DNA from: Lonicera japonica
Taxonomy: Eukaryota > Streptophyta > Magnoliopsida > Dipsacales > Caprifoliaceae
Assembly: GCA_021464415.1 (NCBI GenBank)
Contig: CM038463.1
Coordinates: forward strand, 4,650,001 to 4,714,000
Direction: 5' to 3'
DNA length: 64,000 nucleotides
Positions 36,501-47,996 of this stretch are shown here, one piece after another. Both the position numbers and the translations under genes were made by a program. Every line of letters starts with the position of its first letter. Position 1 is the first letter of the stretch. Below the pieces are notes generated by a model, which searched no databases, was not told the origin of the DNA, and saw only the letters and a list, made by a program, of their open reading frames with translations.

Positions 36501-38277
36501 TCCAAAATAACATCCAAACACATATTATGCAAAACTTTAACACCTAGTATTTGATATGCATAAACAAACAGCACCCAAAAACTAGATCACCCTCATAAAA
36601 ATAACACAAGTGTCGAAAAATTACAAATGCTTTGAGAGCATCGTGTCCATAGTTAATGCTTAATAACAATATTAACAATCAAATCGTTTGATCCAGCGAT
36701 ATAAGATTGTCACCGTGATAATTTTATAGTAGTCCTAAGATTAATTCTTAAGATTGTCAAAACGATACTTGAACAGTAGTAGCCACGCAATATTAGTAGG
36801 GATTAATCGAGGTACGCGAAAATCAGTCCGGACATTTCTCAAGTAGGGTAACTCTTGAACAAAAATAAAAAAAATGACACTACTAACATAATTAAATACT
36901 TAATAATTTTGACTTCAAAGGAAAAAAAAGATGCAGAAAATATCCTCGTAGGCTCAAAGCATGATGATTTTTCTCATTAGCCTTAAATACAGCTAACCCA
37001 GATCTTGACAACCCACTCTGATGTAAAAGGATTATACCTCTTCGCGTTCATGTATACAACCCAGGCTGGCTCTGGAAGCCAAACTGAAACTTGCCTTTTC
37101 AAGAAATTATGTGGTACACAATTCTTCTCTCTGTCTCAAATTAATGACTTCAAAATTTAATGTTTTTTAAAGAAGTACTAATTTTTACCTAATAAATATA
37201 TATATGGTGTTAGATTTAATACATTGATTATATGTAAAATAGAAAAATTAATAGTGAATTACCGTCCCTTTCCCCCTTCAAGGCTTCAACTTAAACAATC
37301 TGAACAACTGGTGTGTCTAGTGATATATCACTTGTATCAAAAAAATGTTTCTCAATTGACAAACGTGAAAAATGATGAAAAGGGGTGAAGAAAAGCTTGA
37401 AGAACCTGTAATCAGTATCTTCAAAGATCTTGTGAACCTTCCACCTCTTAATAGGCCACTTAGAGAAAATGGCATTACCATATTCAGGTGCCCAACTTTC
37501 AGCAAAAACATAATTCATCCCCAAAGCAACAGCCAAATCTGATAATGGCTTCATTTCTTTCTCTTCCTCTGCTTTCACATCTTGCAATGCCAATATATCT
37601 GCATCCAATTCTCTCAATAATTCAACCACTGTTCTCCTACTCTTATAACTCCCTCCATCAATCTCATTTAACGGCAAGCAAATTGTAGATTTCAATTGAG
37701 CTTTTCCTTTCACAATTTTACTTTTACTGTTACAAGAAGAACAATAAACAGAGCACTCTGTTTCATCTTCAATGAAGCTTAATTTCCCTCTCCGCTTCAT
37801 TGAAATCTCATTATCCGGTAAATTGATGGAAACCCTTAACTTGGATTTGGCAAATTTATGTTGGTTGGGGAGATTCTCTATGGCCCTGGGATGCATTGGG
37901 GATTGCTTCAGTATACTCTTGGGCCGATCATTCGTCGACTTCGTTCTTGAATTGAAATCGAATGAGTGATTCAAATTTGTAAAATCTTCAGAATTTGGCG
38001 ATTTCGCTGGAATTGCAGGGGCCATGGAGAAAAGGGCGGCATTAAACGTTGCGATACGGATTGGATTTGCAGTCTTTGAAATACCCAGTTGAGGATTGGG
38101 GTGAATTGATGAATCAATTGGGTGAGGGTGAGCTTTGGAGTTGGATCTTCGGAATTTTTTGATGACAACCTTGGATTTTGAACGGCGGCGAATGGGCCAC
38201 CGGAGTTTGAAACAGAGGCAGTTGAGGTTTTTGTTGAGTATTTTAAGCATTGTGGAGTTAATGCTTTTTGATTGCAT
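33513..38277 (-). CDS. Endonuclease/exonuclease/phosphatase (DNase I-like) superfamily protein
   Basis: Four exons: 38277-37406, 34361-34154, 34047-33918, 33802-33513; they join in frame to 499 residues. It resembles Arabidopsis At2g48030 (recalled as DNase I-like). A basic N-terminus and a Ser/Pro-rich low-complexity region (about 90-200) are interrupted by the first EEP strand RIATFNAALFS (Asn79). The core resumes with DADILALQDVKAEE (225-238), YGNAIFSKWPI, HCTHLDHLDENWR, GGLNSLDETDYSPERW (340-355), RVDYVLVS and GTSDHHIVKV. The usual GDxN motif reads GGLN, so one metal/phosphate-contacting Asp is replaced by Gly; LQD stands where most members have LQE. This may be normal for the plant subfamily, and the substrate is unknown. 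Intron 1 is 3.04 kb and carries three MITEs. The C-terminal 50 residues are basic and unlike the EEP fold. Confidence 0.88.
34929..35521. mobile_element. hAT MITE with CCGAA repeats, intron 1 of the DNase-like gene
   Basis: A 593-bp element with TIR TAGGGGTGTT and AACACCCCTA and an exact 8-bp TSD AAACGAGC (34921-34928 and 35522-35529). Subterminal blocks are rich in ACCGAA motifs on the left (34960-35045) and right (35350-35515), the expected layout for hAT subterminal repeats. No coding sequence. Confidence 0.92.
35547..35849. mobile_element. Tourist-like MITE, intron 1 of the DNase-like gene
   Basis: A 303-bp element with ends GGCTCCATTTGATAATAAGA and CGTTATCAAATGGAGTG, and an exact TTA TSD (35544-35546 and 35850-35852). 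It is a sister of the copy in transporter intron 15 (24274-24573). It sits 18 bp from the hAT MITE's right TSD. Confidence 0.88.
36262..36576. repeat. Fold-back MITE, intron 1 of the DNase-like gene
   Basis: About 315 bp that is nearly a perfect inverted repeat: AAAATTTTGCATAATAGGTG near the left end pairs with CATATTATGCAAAACTTT near the right end, and TTAGTCAACATG with CATGTTGATTAA. Arms are over 100 bp, with a TAAAATGGGTAAA-type palindrome in the centre. The transcript of this intron would form a long hairpin. Confidence 0.8.
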
Positions 38278-39979
38278 GAGATTTGAGAAGGTGAAGTTTA
38301 AATGTTTTTTCAGCAGTACTGGTATTATTGGCTGGTATGCTTGTTCTTTGGGTATTGTTGGCTTGGCAATGGAGCTAAAAAGAAAGACTTTAAAGTAATG
38401 TTTCGTCTAGTCTAGATTAAAATAGGAGGGAGGGTACTTCTGGGAAATGGGTTTGGTGACACTTGGCATGCAATTACATACAAAGTACGAAGTTAAATAT
38501 CTAAAAGGGTAGGTAAAAAAACTCACCCTAAATCCTTCTCCGTGGGATTGAGATTTTTATCAAATTCCAATGTGCAATGTGCCTTGTTATGCATGTTAAA
38601 GGGTGAAATTACGAACTGTCACACATAATTTAAGTCAATTACATTTTAGTGGGAATTCAGTATTAAACATTCACAGTTAAATCTTCAATATTCAAAATTT
38701 AGAGCTAAGAACATTTTTGAGACTTCATTTGATTCACGGATTTAAGAATTTAGAAAAGAAGAGTTTTTTATTTTCTTTGTTTGGTAAGCACAAATTTTGA
38801 AAATACTTTCTCGATAGAGGGGAAAGTAAGGGGTAAAACCATTCATCTCAAAACTCATGGAATTAATTTTCCCATGTAATTTTCAAGCATTAATTACAAA
38901 AATTTTGGATAACAATACCCTTACCTACATACTTGCCATGTTTTACCAAACACAAGAAATGAAACTTGACAAAAAATTTAGTTTCCCACCTCTATGAGAA
39001 AGACAAGATAATTGATTTTCCTTCCATTAACCAAACGAGGCCTAAGTGTGATGTATCACTAAACTCAATATTACATATTAAATTACTACTCAAGTCTAAT
39101 ATAAGTTGTACATGTCGTTCTTCATGTATGGTGATACATTTGAAACTTTATTTTAACTTATTTATAATATCTTTTACAAATTAAAATTCTTACTTGCTTT
39201 TCATTATTTACTTTTTTCACTTAATCAATAATCAAAGAGCCAAATTTATTCACCTATCTTAAAATTTTGGTACATTTTAAAGTATACGCCACTAAAGATT
39301 AAAGAAGGAACAATTTGCCACAATATTGAGTAAAAGAGGCTGTAAAGTGAACTCCATATCTCTCTCACTAGAGAGAGTGAGTAGTATGGGGCATTACAGA
39401 GGGAGGAACTAACTGCTCCGATGGGGAAGGTAAGGGTGGTGGGGGAGTTTTGGCTTCTTTTTTTTATGCTTTTGAATGGCAGAGAAAATATCATATTAAT
39501 TATTTAATAATATTTAAATTTTACATACACATCATATGCATGTGACATAAATAAAAGTGATTTTTTTAAGCATATAAATAAAAGTGATTTAAACAAATAA
39601 GAGTTAAGAAAATAATAAATGATCCAACAATTAATAATCTTGTATATAACTATTAATTCCATTCCTTGTATTAATATTGACAACGAAATAAATTCGAAGA
39701 TAAATAATCAAATTGTTATTATTAAGAAATGATTGATTGAGTGATTTATTTATTTAATGAAGAAAAAATGACAAAGTGAGACCAACAACTACTGTGACTG
39801 CCCCAAAATCCAGATCATTATATTCAGATTCATTCAAATTCAAACAAGGATTCTTGCTTGGAACGCCACGTCACCCCAAACACGGCGTACCGCACTCCGA
39901 AGCATCTCCCGTGGTCTCCACCCTACGTTTATCTATTTTCAATTATTTAACACCGCTCCTCTTTGAATAAATGCAACCA
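38278..39979. other. Intergenic, upstream of the DNase-like gene
   Basis: The promoter side of the DNase-like gene. About 38731-39045 may be another decayed MITE (GACTTCATTTGATTCACGG against AGGCCTCGTTTGGTTAATGG on the other strand). A less AT-rich patch at 39780-39920 (CCACGTCACC) has an open frame but no recognisable product. No supported gene. Confidence 0.4.
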
Positions 39980-41350
39980 AAATTTAAGGGGTATTGACCT
40001 ATAAATAAACTTTAAGATAAATATTATTTATAAATTTTTACTTAATTAAAAAATAATCATTAACTCATATTTTGAATCTTTAACTAAAACTATCATCTTC
40101 TTATTATTATTAGATCTTTACTTTTTCCCTCTTTCTTTTACTTTTTTTCTTAAATCCACTTTCTTTTTCTAAAATCTCTCATCTCTCCTCATTACAAAAT
40201 CTCAACTTTCTCTCTCTAAAATCTCCTATCTCTATCTATTATAAGATTTTTACTTTTTATCTCTTATATTTACTCTCTCTTTCCTCCTCTAGTAGCGCCG
40301 AAACAACGGCGTCAATTACGGCGATAGAGAATGGAAATGAAGAATGAAAGTTTGTGAAAATTAAACCAATATGAAGATATAGTTCGACCATCATCTATTG
40401 TACAAAATGAACTCACAACGATTAAAATTTAAGTTAGAAGATTCAAAAATCAAGAAAAAAACGAAGATCCGAATCAAAAATCACCAAAGCAACTAATCAA
40501 ACCAAGATAAAAGGTGAAGTCCAATTATTCTTCATCTTTACTCTGTAGTTGGATTACTGGAAATTATCACACAGTAATTCGCAAAACCAATGTAAACCTA
40601 CTTAATACCAAAAAGAATAATAGTAGAGCATCAATTCTTTTTTATTTTCACTCTGTTGTTTGATTACTGGGGCTAGAGTAATCCCCGAATTTCTCAAAAA
40701 AAAAAAAGTAGAACATTCATTCTTTTTCATCTTCACTATGTTGTTGGATTACTGGGGGGGGCAATAATTCGGATTACAATAAAATGCAAAAAATAATGAA
40801 AAAGGTGATATAGAATATCAAATCGAGATAAAGATGAAACTCGGTTATCATCCATCTCACAAATTAAAATGTTCGCAATGGAGATGATGCCCTAGACATC
40901 ATCTCTCTCAGATCCAATTTCTCTCTCGAAAACCTCTCTTCTTTTTTTCCCATTACCAAATCTCTACTTACTCTCTCTTCTACATCAGTAGCGCCGATGC
41001 AAGGAACATCGGTGTCAACCACGGAGATAGATAATGGAGATGAAGAATGAAAATTTGTGAAATCAATGGAGATGATGACTGTGAACGACACCATCTATCT
41101 TACTCGTGTTTCAAAATTCGCTACAGATCGAAAATTTCTCAGTCATGTCGAGCAAGAATTGCAATTCAAATTAGGATCTTTTTTACCTATCTTTAAATAG
41201 GAGGGTAAAATCGGAATGGTATTTTGAAATTATATTAATGAGAGAAAGAAGGGCAATCTCTTATAGTTAGTGGTCAAATTTTAGCCTACTAAAAATTAAT
41301 GGGTAAAGGTAGGTTAGAAAGTGTATTTAGGGATCATTTTCTCAAAATTT
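39980..41350. mobile_element. Possible non-autonomous Mutator-like element with internal duplications
   Basis: The ends are weakly inverted (GACCTATAAATAAACTTTAA against GATCCCTAAATACACTTTCT on the other strand). Inside, a block with TAGTAGCGCCGAAACAACGG and GATGAAGAATGAAA-like sequence at 40140-40350 is repeated at 40915-41075. Three imperfect repeats ending GTTGGATTACTGG lie at about 40519-40560, 40631-40672 and 40715-40757. No coding sequence recognised; boundaries are tentative. Confidence 0.35.
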
Positions 41351-42061
41351 AATGCTAGATTTTATTTAAAGTAATGATATTATTATTTTACATTATTTTA
41401 TTATTTTAATTTTTTAATGATATTTTATATAAATTTTTTGAAACACTTTTTTATAAACAAAAAATGTCAAATATCTGATTTACTCTTTATTTTTAAAAAA
41501 TGCAATATAAACATGTATGATTAAAAGCACAACAAAAAAACCATAATAGTAAATTATTTTAATTGCAAAGAACTATTTCATCTTTGCCAAGTCTAACACG
41601 GCTTTTGTAAGAGCCATATATTAGTAAGTACAAAGTGACAATAGAATCATAACATTAAAAGGGTGCTTAATTTAATGCAGGCCTTTATTAACATTCTGAC
41701 ACTGTAAATCCACGTATTGTTTGGATGGGTGGTAAAGTTATATATTTTTTCATTGAAAAGAAGGTTTTTATTATTTATTTTTAAAACATAAAAAAAAAAT
41801 ATTTTAGTAATCATAAAAAAATAAAATTAATTTACATACTAAAACTTTGCTCTACATTTAGTAAAGTAAAAAAAGATGATTGCTTATCTTACTGTCAAGG
41901 GCGTAGGCACTATGTGACAATTGGGTATATATATATTGCTGGGATGGTATTATTTATTTTTATTTTTTTATTTATTGGGACTTTTATGTAAAATTTGAAG
42001 TATATCTTTAATTTTGTAATTTTTCAAAACCATGGGGCTAAGACTGAAATAATTACTATAA
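41351..42061. other. Unassigned AT-rich spacer
   Basis: AT-rich sequence. No gene or clear repeat unit recognised. Confidence 0.4.
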
Positions 42062-42302
42062 GGCAAAGTAAACTACACAAATGTCCCTAAAATACAGGAT
42101 TATTTCAACTTAAGCCCCTCAACTTTTAAAAACACCATTTAACCCCCCAATCTATTGTTTGAGTTCTACTTCAGTCCTTCCTTCCACTTTGGTTGTTATA
42201 ATTGACATAAAATTGTCATGTTCACCGCATGAAACTATTTTTAAAAGCATTTTGATTTAGCTACTAAAAATTAACATGTATATATATACATATTATTGTG
42301 CG

Positions 42303-42334
<32 letters not shown>

Positions 42335-44030
42335 GTTATTGTTGTAATTAATTTGTTTTATACTTAATGTTAGTCAAGGTTCCACTAAATTGAAATTCTA
42401 GCTACGCCATTACTTATAGCACTTCAGTACATTATTGACACTTTTTGAAAGCAAAATATCAAAGTGAGCACAATTTACCGTAAGCAAAATTAAAATTTAG
42501 TGGCAAAAGTTGTTCAACTACTGTCATGTTGGTTTCTTTTAAAACATTAATTATGTTAAAATTTAACATCCTTAAAAAGTTAAAATACTATCTTAAATCA
42601 AATCAGATTCTTAATTTAAATGAATAAATTATAATATTGACATCTGGAAATTAAGTAAAAGGTCTTGTATATTAATGTTTTTTGCAAAAAAATGAGCAAA
42701 TAATATTTTTTGGAAATAAGGGCCTAGTTTTTATTATTTTTCTAAAATAAGAGCCTATTTATTAATTGTGTTTTAAAATGAGGGTTTTGACCAAAATTTA
42801 ACTTAACTTTGCAATCCAAAAAATTTAATGCAAATTTTTTTTGCATGATGTATTTATATTTTTTACCTACTTATATTTCACTCATAAAATTTTAAAACAA
42901 CGTTAAATAAACTCAAATACATAGTAATGTTTTATTAAACAGGGAGTGCAAACTTAATTTTGCATAACTCTGAAAAAATTATCATGTGCAATTTATTAAT
43001 AATTGAGTTTTAAATATTTAATTTATTAAAATTATTCTAAAGTACTTCCAATTAACAATTATTTATAATAATATGCTAAAAAACATATAGTGCAAACTTA
43101 ATTTTGTACAATTCTATAAAATATTACAATTTAAAAATCAACTGCAAAGTTAATTTTGCACTCTTTTTGAAATTTGGTCATATATAAGCCCTTAATTTAA
43201 AAAATAAAATATTATTCCCTAATTTTTTTGTAGATTTTTTTTTTCAAACAAGCCCATTTTTTAATATCTTTTATTGACATTGGTATTAAAAGTTCTTTAG
43301 CATAAGTCGAAAATTATAAAAATTAAATATGAATTCTTAATTTACAGAGGAGGAATTACTATTAAATATGAATTCTTAATTTCCCGAGGAGTAAACTATA
43401 CAAATGTCCCTAAAGTATAGGGTTAATTCCACTTAAGACCCAACTTTAAAAAACACCATTTAACCTCTCAATCTATTGTATGAGTTATACTTCAGTCCTT
43501 CCTTCCACTTTGGCCATTATAGTTGACAGAAAATTGTCATGGTCACCACATGAAACTATTTTTAAAAATATTTTGATTCAACTACTAAAAATTAACATGT
43601 ATATATATATACACATATTGTTGTGCATTTATTTATGCTATGTAATTATTACTTGTAATTAATTTGTTTTATACTTAATGTTAGTCAAGCCTCTATTAAA
43701 TTGAAATTCTGGCTATGCCATTACTTACAGCACTTCAACGCAATATATCAAAGTGGAGCACAATTATCATAAGCAAAATTAAAATTTAATGGCAAAAGTA
43801 TGTTCAACTATTGTCACATTGATTTCTTTTAATACATTAATTATGTTAAAATTTTACATCCTTAAAATACTATCTTAAATCAAATCGGATTTTTAATTTA
43901 AGTGAAAAAATTATAATATTGACATTGGTATTAAAAGTGCTTTAGTATAAGTCGAAAATTATAAAAAATTAAATATAAATTCTTAATTTACAGAGGAGGA
44001 ACCACAATTAAATACTAATCAATCATGACT
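42062..44030. repeat. Tandem duplication of a ~670-bp non-coding element
   Basis: Unit 1 (42062-43380) and unit 2 (43384-44030) are collinear and similar from GTAAACTACACAAATGTCCC / GTAAACTATACAAATGTCCC through TTCAGTCCTTCCTTCCACTT to TTCTTAATTTACAGAGGAGG. Unit 1 is longer because it contains the insertion at 42644-43271. The opening sequence resembles TIRs of Mutator-like MITEs, so it may be a transposon duplicated in tandem. Confidence 0.8.
42644..43271. mobile_element. Insertion with 9-bp TSD (Mutator-like MITE)
   Basis: A 628-bp segment present in unit 1 and absent from unit 2, flanked by exact TATTGACAT repeats (42635-42643 and 43272-43280). The ends are loosely inverted (CAAAAAAATGAGCAAATAAT against CAAAAAAATTAGGGAATAAT on the other strand). 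The 9-bp TSD and extended TIRs suggest a MULE-type MITE. No coding sequence. Confidence 0.8.
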
Positions 44031-45561
44031 TATTTTTTAAGCAGGCGAAGGACCACTTTCACCTATTTTTATTTTTTTTTGTTTGATAAAGCACTTTCAC
44101 CTAGTTGAAGAACCCATAATCCAACATTTGAAATCACTACCTTTTAATTTAACTTTAAAGTGGAATAAAATACCATAAGACTTTTTTTTTTTGTCTCAAA
44201 AAGTTTAGGTAAGAGAGACTAATTAATTCAGTTGAAGATCAGACACATCACAAGTTTAAATGAGAATTTATTTTAGATCTTCTACAAAGATAAATTATTG
44301 TCAATGAATTAAATTTATACATTAACCTTACGAATAAAGTATTTAATTTTTACTAACTGAACCAATCCTCTAGGCTCTAGCTCGTTCACTACTAGCCAAT
44401 TTGGAAAAAAGGACCATCCTTTTTTCTTGTTTAACCATTAATTTCTTTTTGGAGTACATTATCATGTGGTTTATAAATAGAAAAATGTAGCAGGTCGTCA
44501 ACAAGTTGACTAAATAACTTTTAGATAAATATAAATATATAAATATAAAAGGAGTGGGGGTTGCTATGATGATAAATAGGTCACCTATTGTTTGTTTATG
44601 AATGTCCTAAAGCTGTTTTTTTTTTTATGTCAAAAGAAAATTCCAAATGCATGGAGTCTTGTCTATGTATGCACTGTTACTTCTACAAGCACTTTGATTC
44701 TCCACAAAATGACAGCTCTTCTTTCCTCTATTATTATGCCTTTTGAGATCCCTTTTTTTTTTCCGTCCCTTTTGTTGCATTTAGAGCGCCAAAAAATTAA
44801 AATAAAAATACATGAAATAACACAAGATATAAGTTTATATAATCAGGATGGGTCAATTTATTGCCAAAGCAATAATTGATGTCCTATGAAAACAAACAAT
44901 TTTTTAAGTAAATGTATATACAAGTTGTAGTTTATGTCTACTTACTATGAGGGACATACACAATAATTTAATTAAGTGGGTACAAAAATAAAATATTGTA
45001 AATTTTTAGTGTCGTATGGAAAAATGGTCGATTCATTTGCTAAAAATATTACATCATTACCTTAAGAAGTATATGGTTTTACATGCACAAAATTTAGTAG
45101 TATTCTATGGACGTAGGTAAAGAGCAATACTACTCAGCCAAAAAGAAAAAATCGAAAGCACAACTCAAAAGTAACTTTCAACCAATCACTATTGATAGGT
45201 GGTTCAAAGTTATTTAAGCTATAACTTTTGGTACATATTTTTTTGAGATGTCTCTAATTAAAATTCTAGTTTTCTTTCCGGTGCATAATTAATTGACCAA
45301 CAATAAAAAATATAGAAGTTAAATGTACTCTTAATTTAAGACAAATTGAGTAGTGTATTCAGCTTATAGTTAAGTACATAAAATTATTTAAGTAAATATT
45401 AAATATATAACATTTTTTATTTTTAATATATATATATGAATATTTTTTCAAAAATTAAGGGATACGACTGTACCCCAGGACCATGTAGGTCCGTCCCTGC
45501 TTACTACGTATCCACTTGGTATAAAATAAATGAACTTTATTTTTTGTGAGTAAAAGGGAGA
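44031..45561. other. Unassigned AT-rich spacer
   Basis: AT-rich sequence. One 95-codon open frame at 44592 has no recognisable product. TAGGTCCGTCCCTGC at about 45486 looks like a transposon edge but could not be paired. Confidence 0.4.
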
Positions 45562-45908
45562 TGAACTACAGCTATTGACCTCATCAACAAAGAAAGCACC
45601 ACTACCCATCCAGATAAAACGCTCATTGAAGATTGTAAAAGGCTAAAAGAGGCTATGCTTTTGGACCTCAAGCATATTCGGCGTGAAGGCAACAAATGCG
45701 CTGATTATATGGCAAAGATAGGAAGAGCCCAAGGAGAACAAAATGTGAGGGTGTTAGTCCCGACGAATGAGCTTGTTCAACTTTTGAAAGCGGATATGCA
45801 AGGAGTCGCATATCCGAGGGGAGACTAAGCCTTTCCTTGGTTTATTTTTTGTTGTTTTGTTTGGATGTTTGTTTCTGTTTTTTCTGCTTCCTGTTAACCA
45901 AAAAAAAC
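45562..45908 (+). pseudogene. LINE 3' fragment: RNase H C-terminus plus tail
   Basis: In one plus-strand frame from about 45562 the sequence encodes IDLINKESTT, LIEDCKRL, LKHIRREGNKCADYMAK and then a tail ending VAYPRGD with TAA at 45826-45828. This is the C-terminal part of the RNase H domain found at the end of plant LINE polyproteins; the catalytic N-terminal strands are missing. A T-rich 3' end and AACCAAAAAAAAC at about 45898 resemble a LINE tail. It starts without a Met, so it is a 5'-truncated copy. Confidence 0.75.
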
Positions 45909-46499
45909 ATATATGATGTAGTACGTTGGTGCAACATTGTTGGTATGTAATTTGTTAGTCATGTTTTTCAAGGACAATGTTACCAGCCCACATCCATGTA
46001 TTTATGTCGGGTGGCTTTAATATTATTGATATTAAAAATGGTGTTCATAATTACTTTACAAATAATTTTTTTACATAAATTGGTGTGATACTAAATAAAT
46101 AAATTATGGTCACATATTTAATATTTAGTATATTATTTCTTCTATTTGATCAGTTCAACGGAAAAATCTATTTATGTGTATATATATATCAAAAAAAAAA
46201 AAACATACAAAGTAAAATATGTTTAATTAGCTAGCATTTTGTTGTATGGATCGTACTAGTATTATATATTTTCAATAGTAGTAATAACTAACAACAGTAC
46301 GGAGGAAGAGAAATGTGAGAAACAGAAAATCAATGTTCAAGTAATAGATTAATGAAGGTTTGGTTTGGTATGAGGAAATTAATTAAAAGGAATCTTAATT
46401 ATATGATATGATATGATGTTGGGTGTATTATTAATAATTCCCATAGATGCCCCATTGACCATTAAGCTTCGACAGCTCGATCCTAGCAGCAGTACATAA

Positions 46500-46530
<31 letters not shown>

Positions 46531-47181
46531 ACTACAATGACTTAAGTAGGATTTTCCAGTTTTTAATTAATTTTTGAAGTTGGTACCAAATTTGTCCACC
46601 CAAAAGGAAAAAAAGAAAATAAAAATTGGAACCAGATGAATTTTACAGATTAAAAGCGATTGATTCAGAGTTGTTCAAAGGGCATTCTTACGTGAAACAA
46701 TTCATGTTCGGGCTCGATCAATCATCAAAAGTCTCAAAACTATAAATGTTTATATATTATTTTTGAATGAGATAATTAGATGTCAGAATATCATCCATTT
46801 ATAGTGCATCGATGCTACAAAAAGAGCTGGATCGTCGTGCGTGGATCGTGGTACCCGGCCACTAAAATTTATACATATATATATATATATATATATAAAT
46901 TTTAAGGTTGTATTTTCAAATTGAGTTAAAGAGAGATTTCTAAGAGAGCTGAAAAGGGAGAGATGGGTGCTTGTAATAAGTTTTGCATTCTTTGATCCAA
47001 TTATCGTCCGTCACTCAGTGTTTCCTTGTTGGTTACTTGTTTTTTCTTTCTTCTCCATGATAATATGTAGTTTTATTGTGATTTTGGTAGTGTTGTTTGT
47101 TCATTTAATTTAGAGTATTCCGTCCGATCCTCCATGGTTGTGCTTCGCTAGAGTTATAGTGGATAGGTGGGATTAAGGGTT
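45909..47181. other. Unassigned intergenic sequence
   Basis: TA microsatellites (46501-46522, 46866-46898) and unique-looking AT-rich DNA. The patch at 46800-46860 (GGATCGTCGTGCGTGGATCG) is less AT-rich but has no coding signature. Confidence 0.4.
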
Positions 47182-47493
47182 TCAAATATTGACGACATCT
47201 TTTACTATCCCGATCTCATATGGCTGCCAAATATACATAGAGAAAATAAGGCCGACAATAGACAAGAGTAAAATGAGCCAAGTCATTGACCACACGATCT
47301 AAAGAGCAAAAATTAAAAGAAAATCATGGACCTCAACTATAAAACTTAATGTCCGACATAATCTTACTTAGCTCGGATATACACACCTCCTAGAATTAAT
47401 CAAATTGATTACCTTTTCACAATCCATCAAAATAGGCACTCCGATAAAAAGAAGTAAAACTCCCGCTATGACCGAGCCCCAACCGGCATTGAC
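47182..47493 (-). pseudogene. Two-exon remnant of an unrecognised membrane protein
   Basis: Two minus-strand exons join in phase 0. The first is 47493-47413 (81 nt; starts VNAGWGSVIAGVLLLF) after a TTTTGTAG acceptor and ends before GTAATC. The second is 47298-47182 (117 nt; starts IVWSMTWLILLL, ends VKDVVNI) after CTCTTTAG and stops at TGA. The 114-bp intron is AT-rich with GT..AG borders. Both exons encode one hydrophobic helix, with charged MDCEK between them and WQPYEIG at the C-side. No upstream exon was found between 47494 and 47996, so I call it the 3' end of a broken gene. The family was not recognised; a distant upstream exon cannot be excluded. Confidence 0.5.
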
Positions 47494-47996
47494 CTACAAA
47501 ATTATTAAAGGTATTTATTTAAACAAAACAAGCATTATATGCAGGTTGGTTGGATCGATCAAGGGGTTTGTTTTCCGTAAACGTAAACACAAACCCTGCT
47601 CAGCTTGTATTTTGAAAACCTGTTGTTCCCGCGGTCTAAAAGGACGGCCACATAAAGGGTCAGGCCCTTTTTGTATCTCTAATCAAGTATAGAAAACCAA
47701 TCTAAGTAGAGCACTAGAAAGAAGAATTATAGGGGAGAAAACAGAAACATAAAGATGTGATTCAAAAGTTTAAACATCCCAATGTACAGGTAAACTCCAG
47801 TTTTACTGCCTCAACTCCTCCATATTCCTTTCTATACCATTCCCATTTTCCTACTCTTGTGTGTTTACTCTCTCTATTACTGCTGTGAACTAAACAGGCC
47901 AAAAAGAAACAGACAAGATTTAAAAAACTATCACTTCAGCTCATTCTCCAGATAAGAATCTCCCCATCTCTGCTTCTTGGCTCAAATAAGCATGCA
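47494..47996. other. Sequence between the membrane-protein remnant and the RING gene
   Basis: Includes a patch at 47560-47690 (TAAAAGGACGGCCACATAAA) that may be a repeat fragment, and the probable 3' UTR of the RING gene on the minus strand. Confidence 0.4.

Noticed and set aside
36800..36845. GATTAATCGAGGTACGCG stretch resembling tails seen in some plant SINE-like repeats
   Set aside because: No Pol III boxes, TSD or poly-A/T tail could be paired with it, so no element is called.
39776..39970. 64-codon plus-strand frame in a less AT-rich patch
   Set aside because: No recognisable domain, no plausible exon partners.
44592..44879. 95-codon plus-strand frame
   Set aside because: AT-rich chance frame with no conserved motif.
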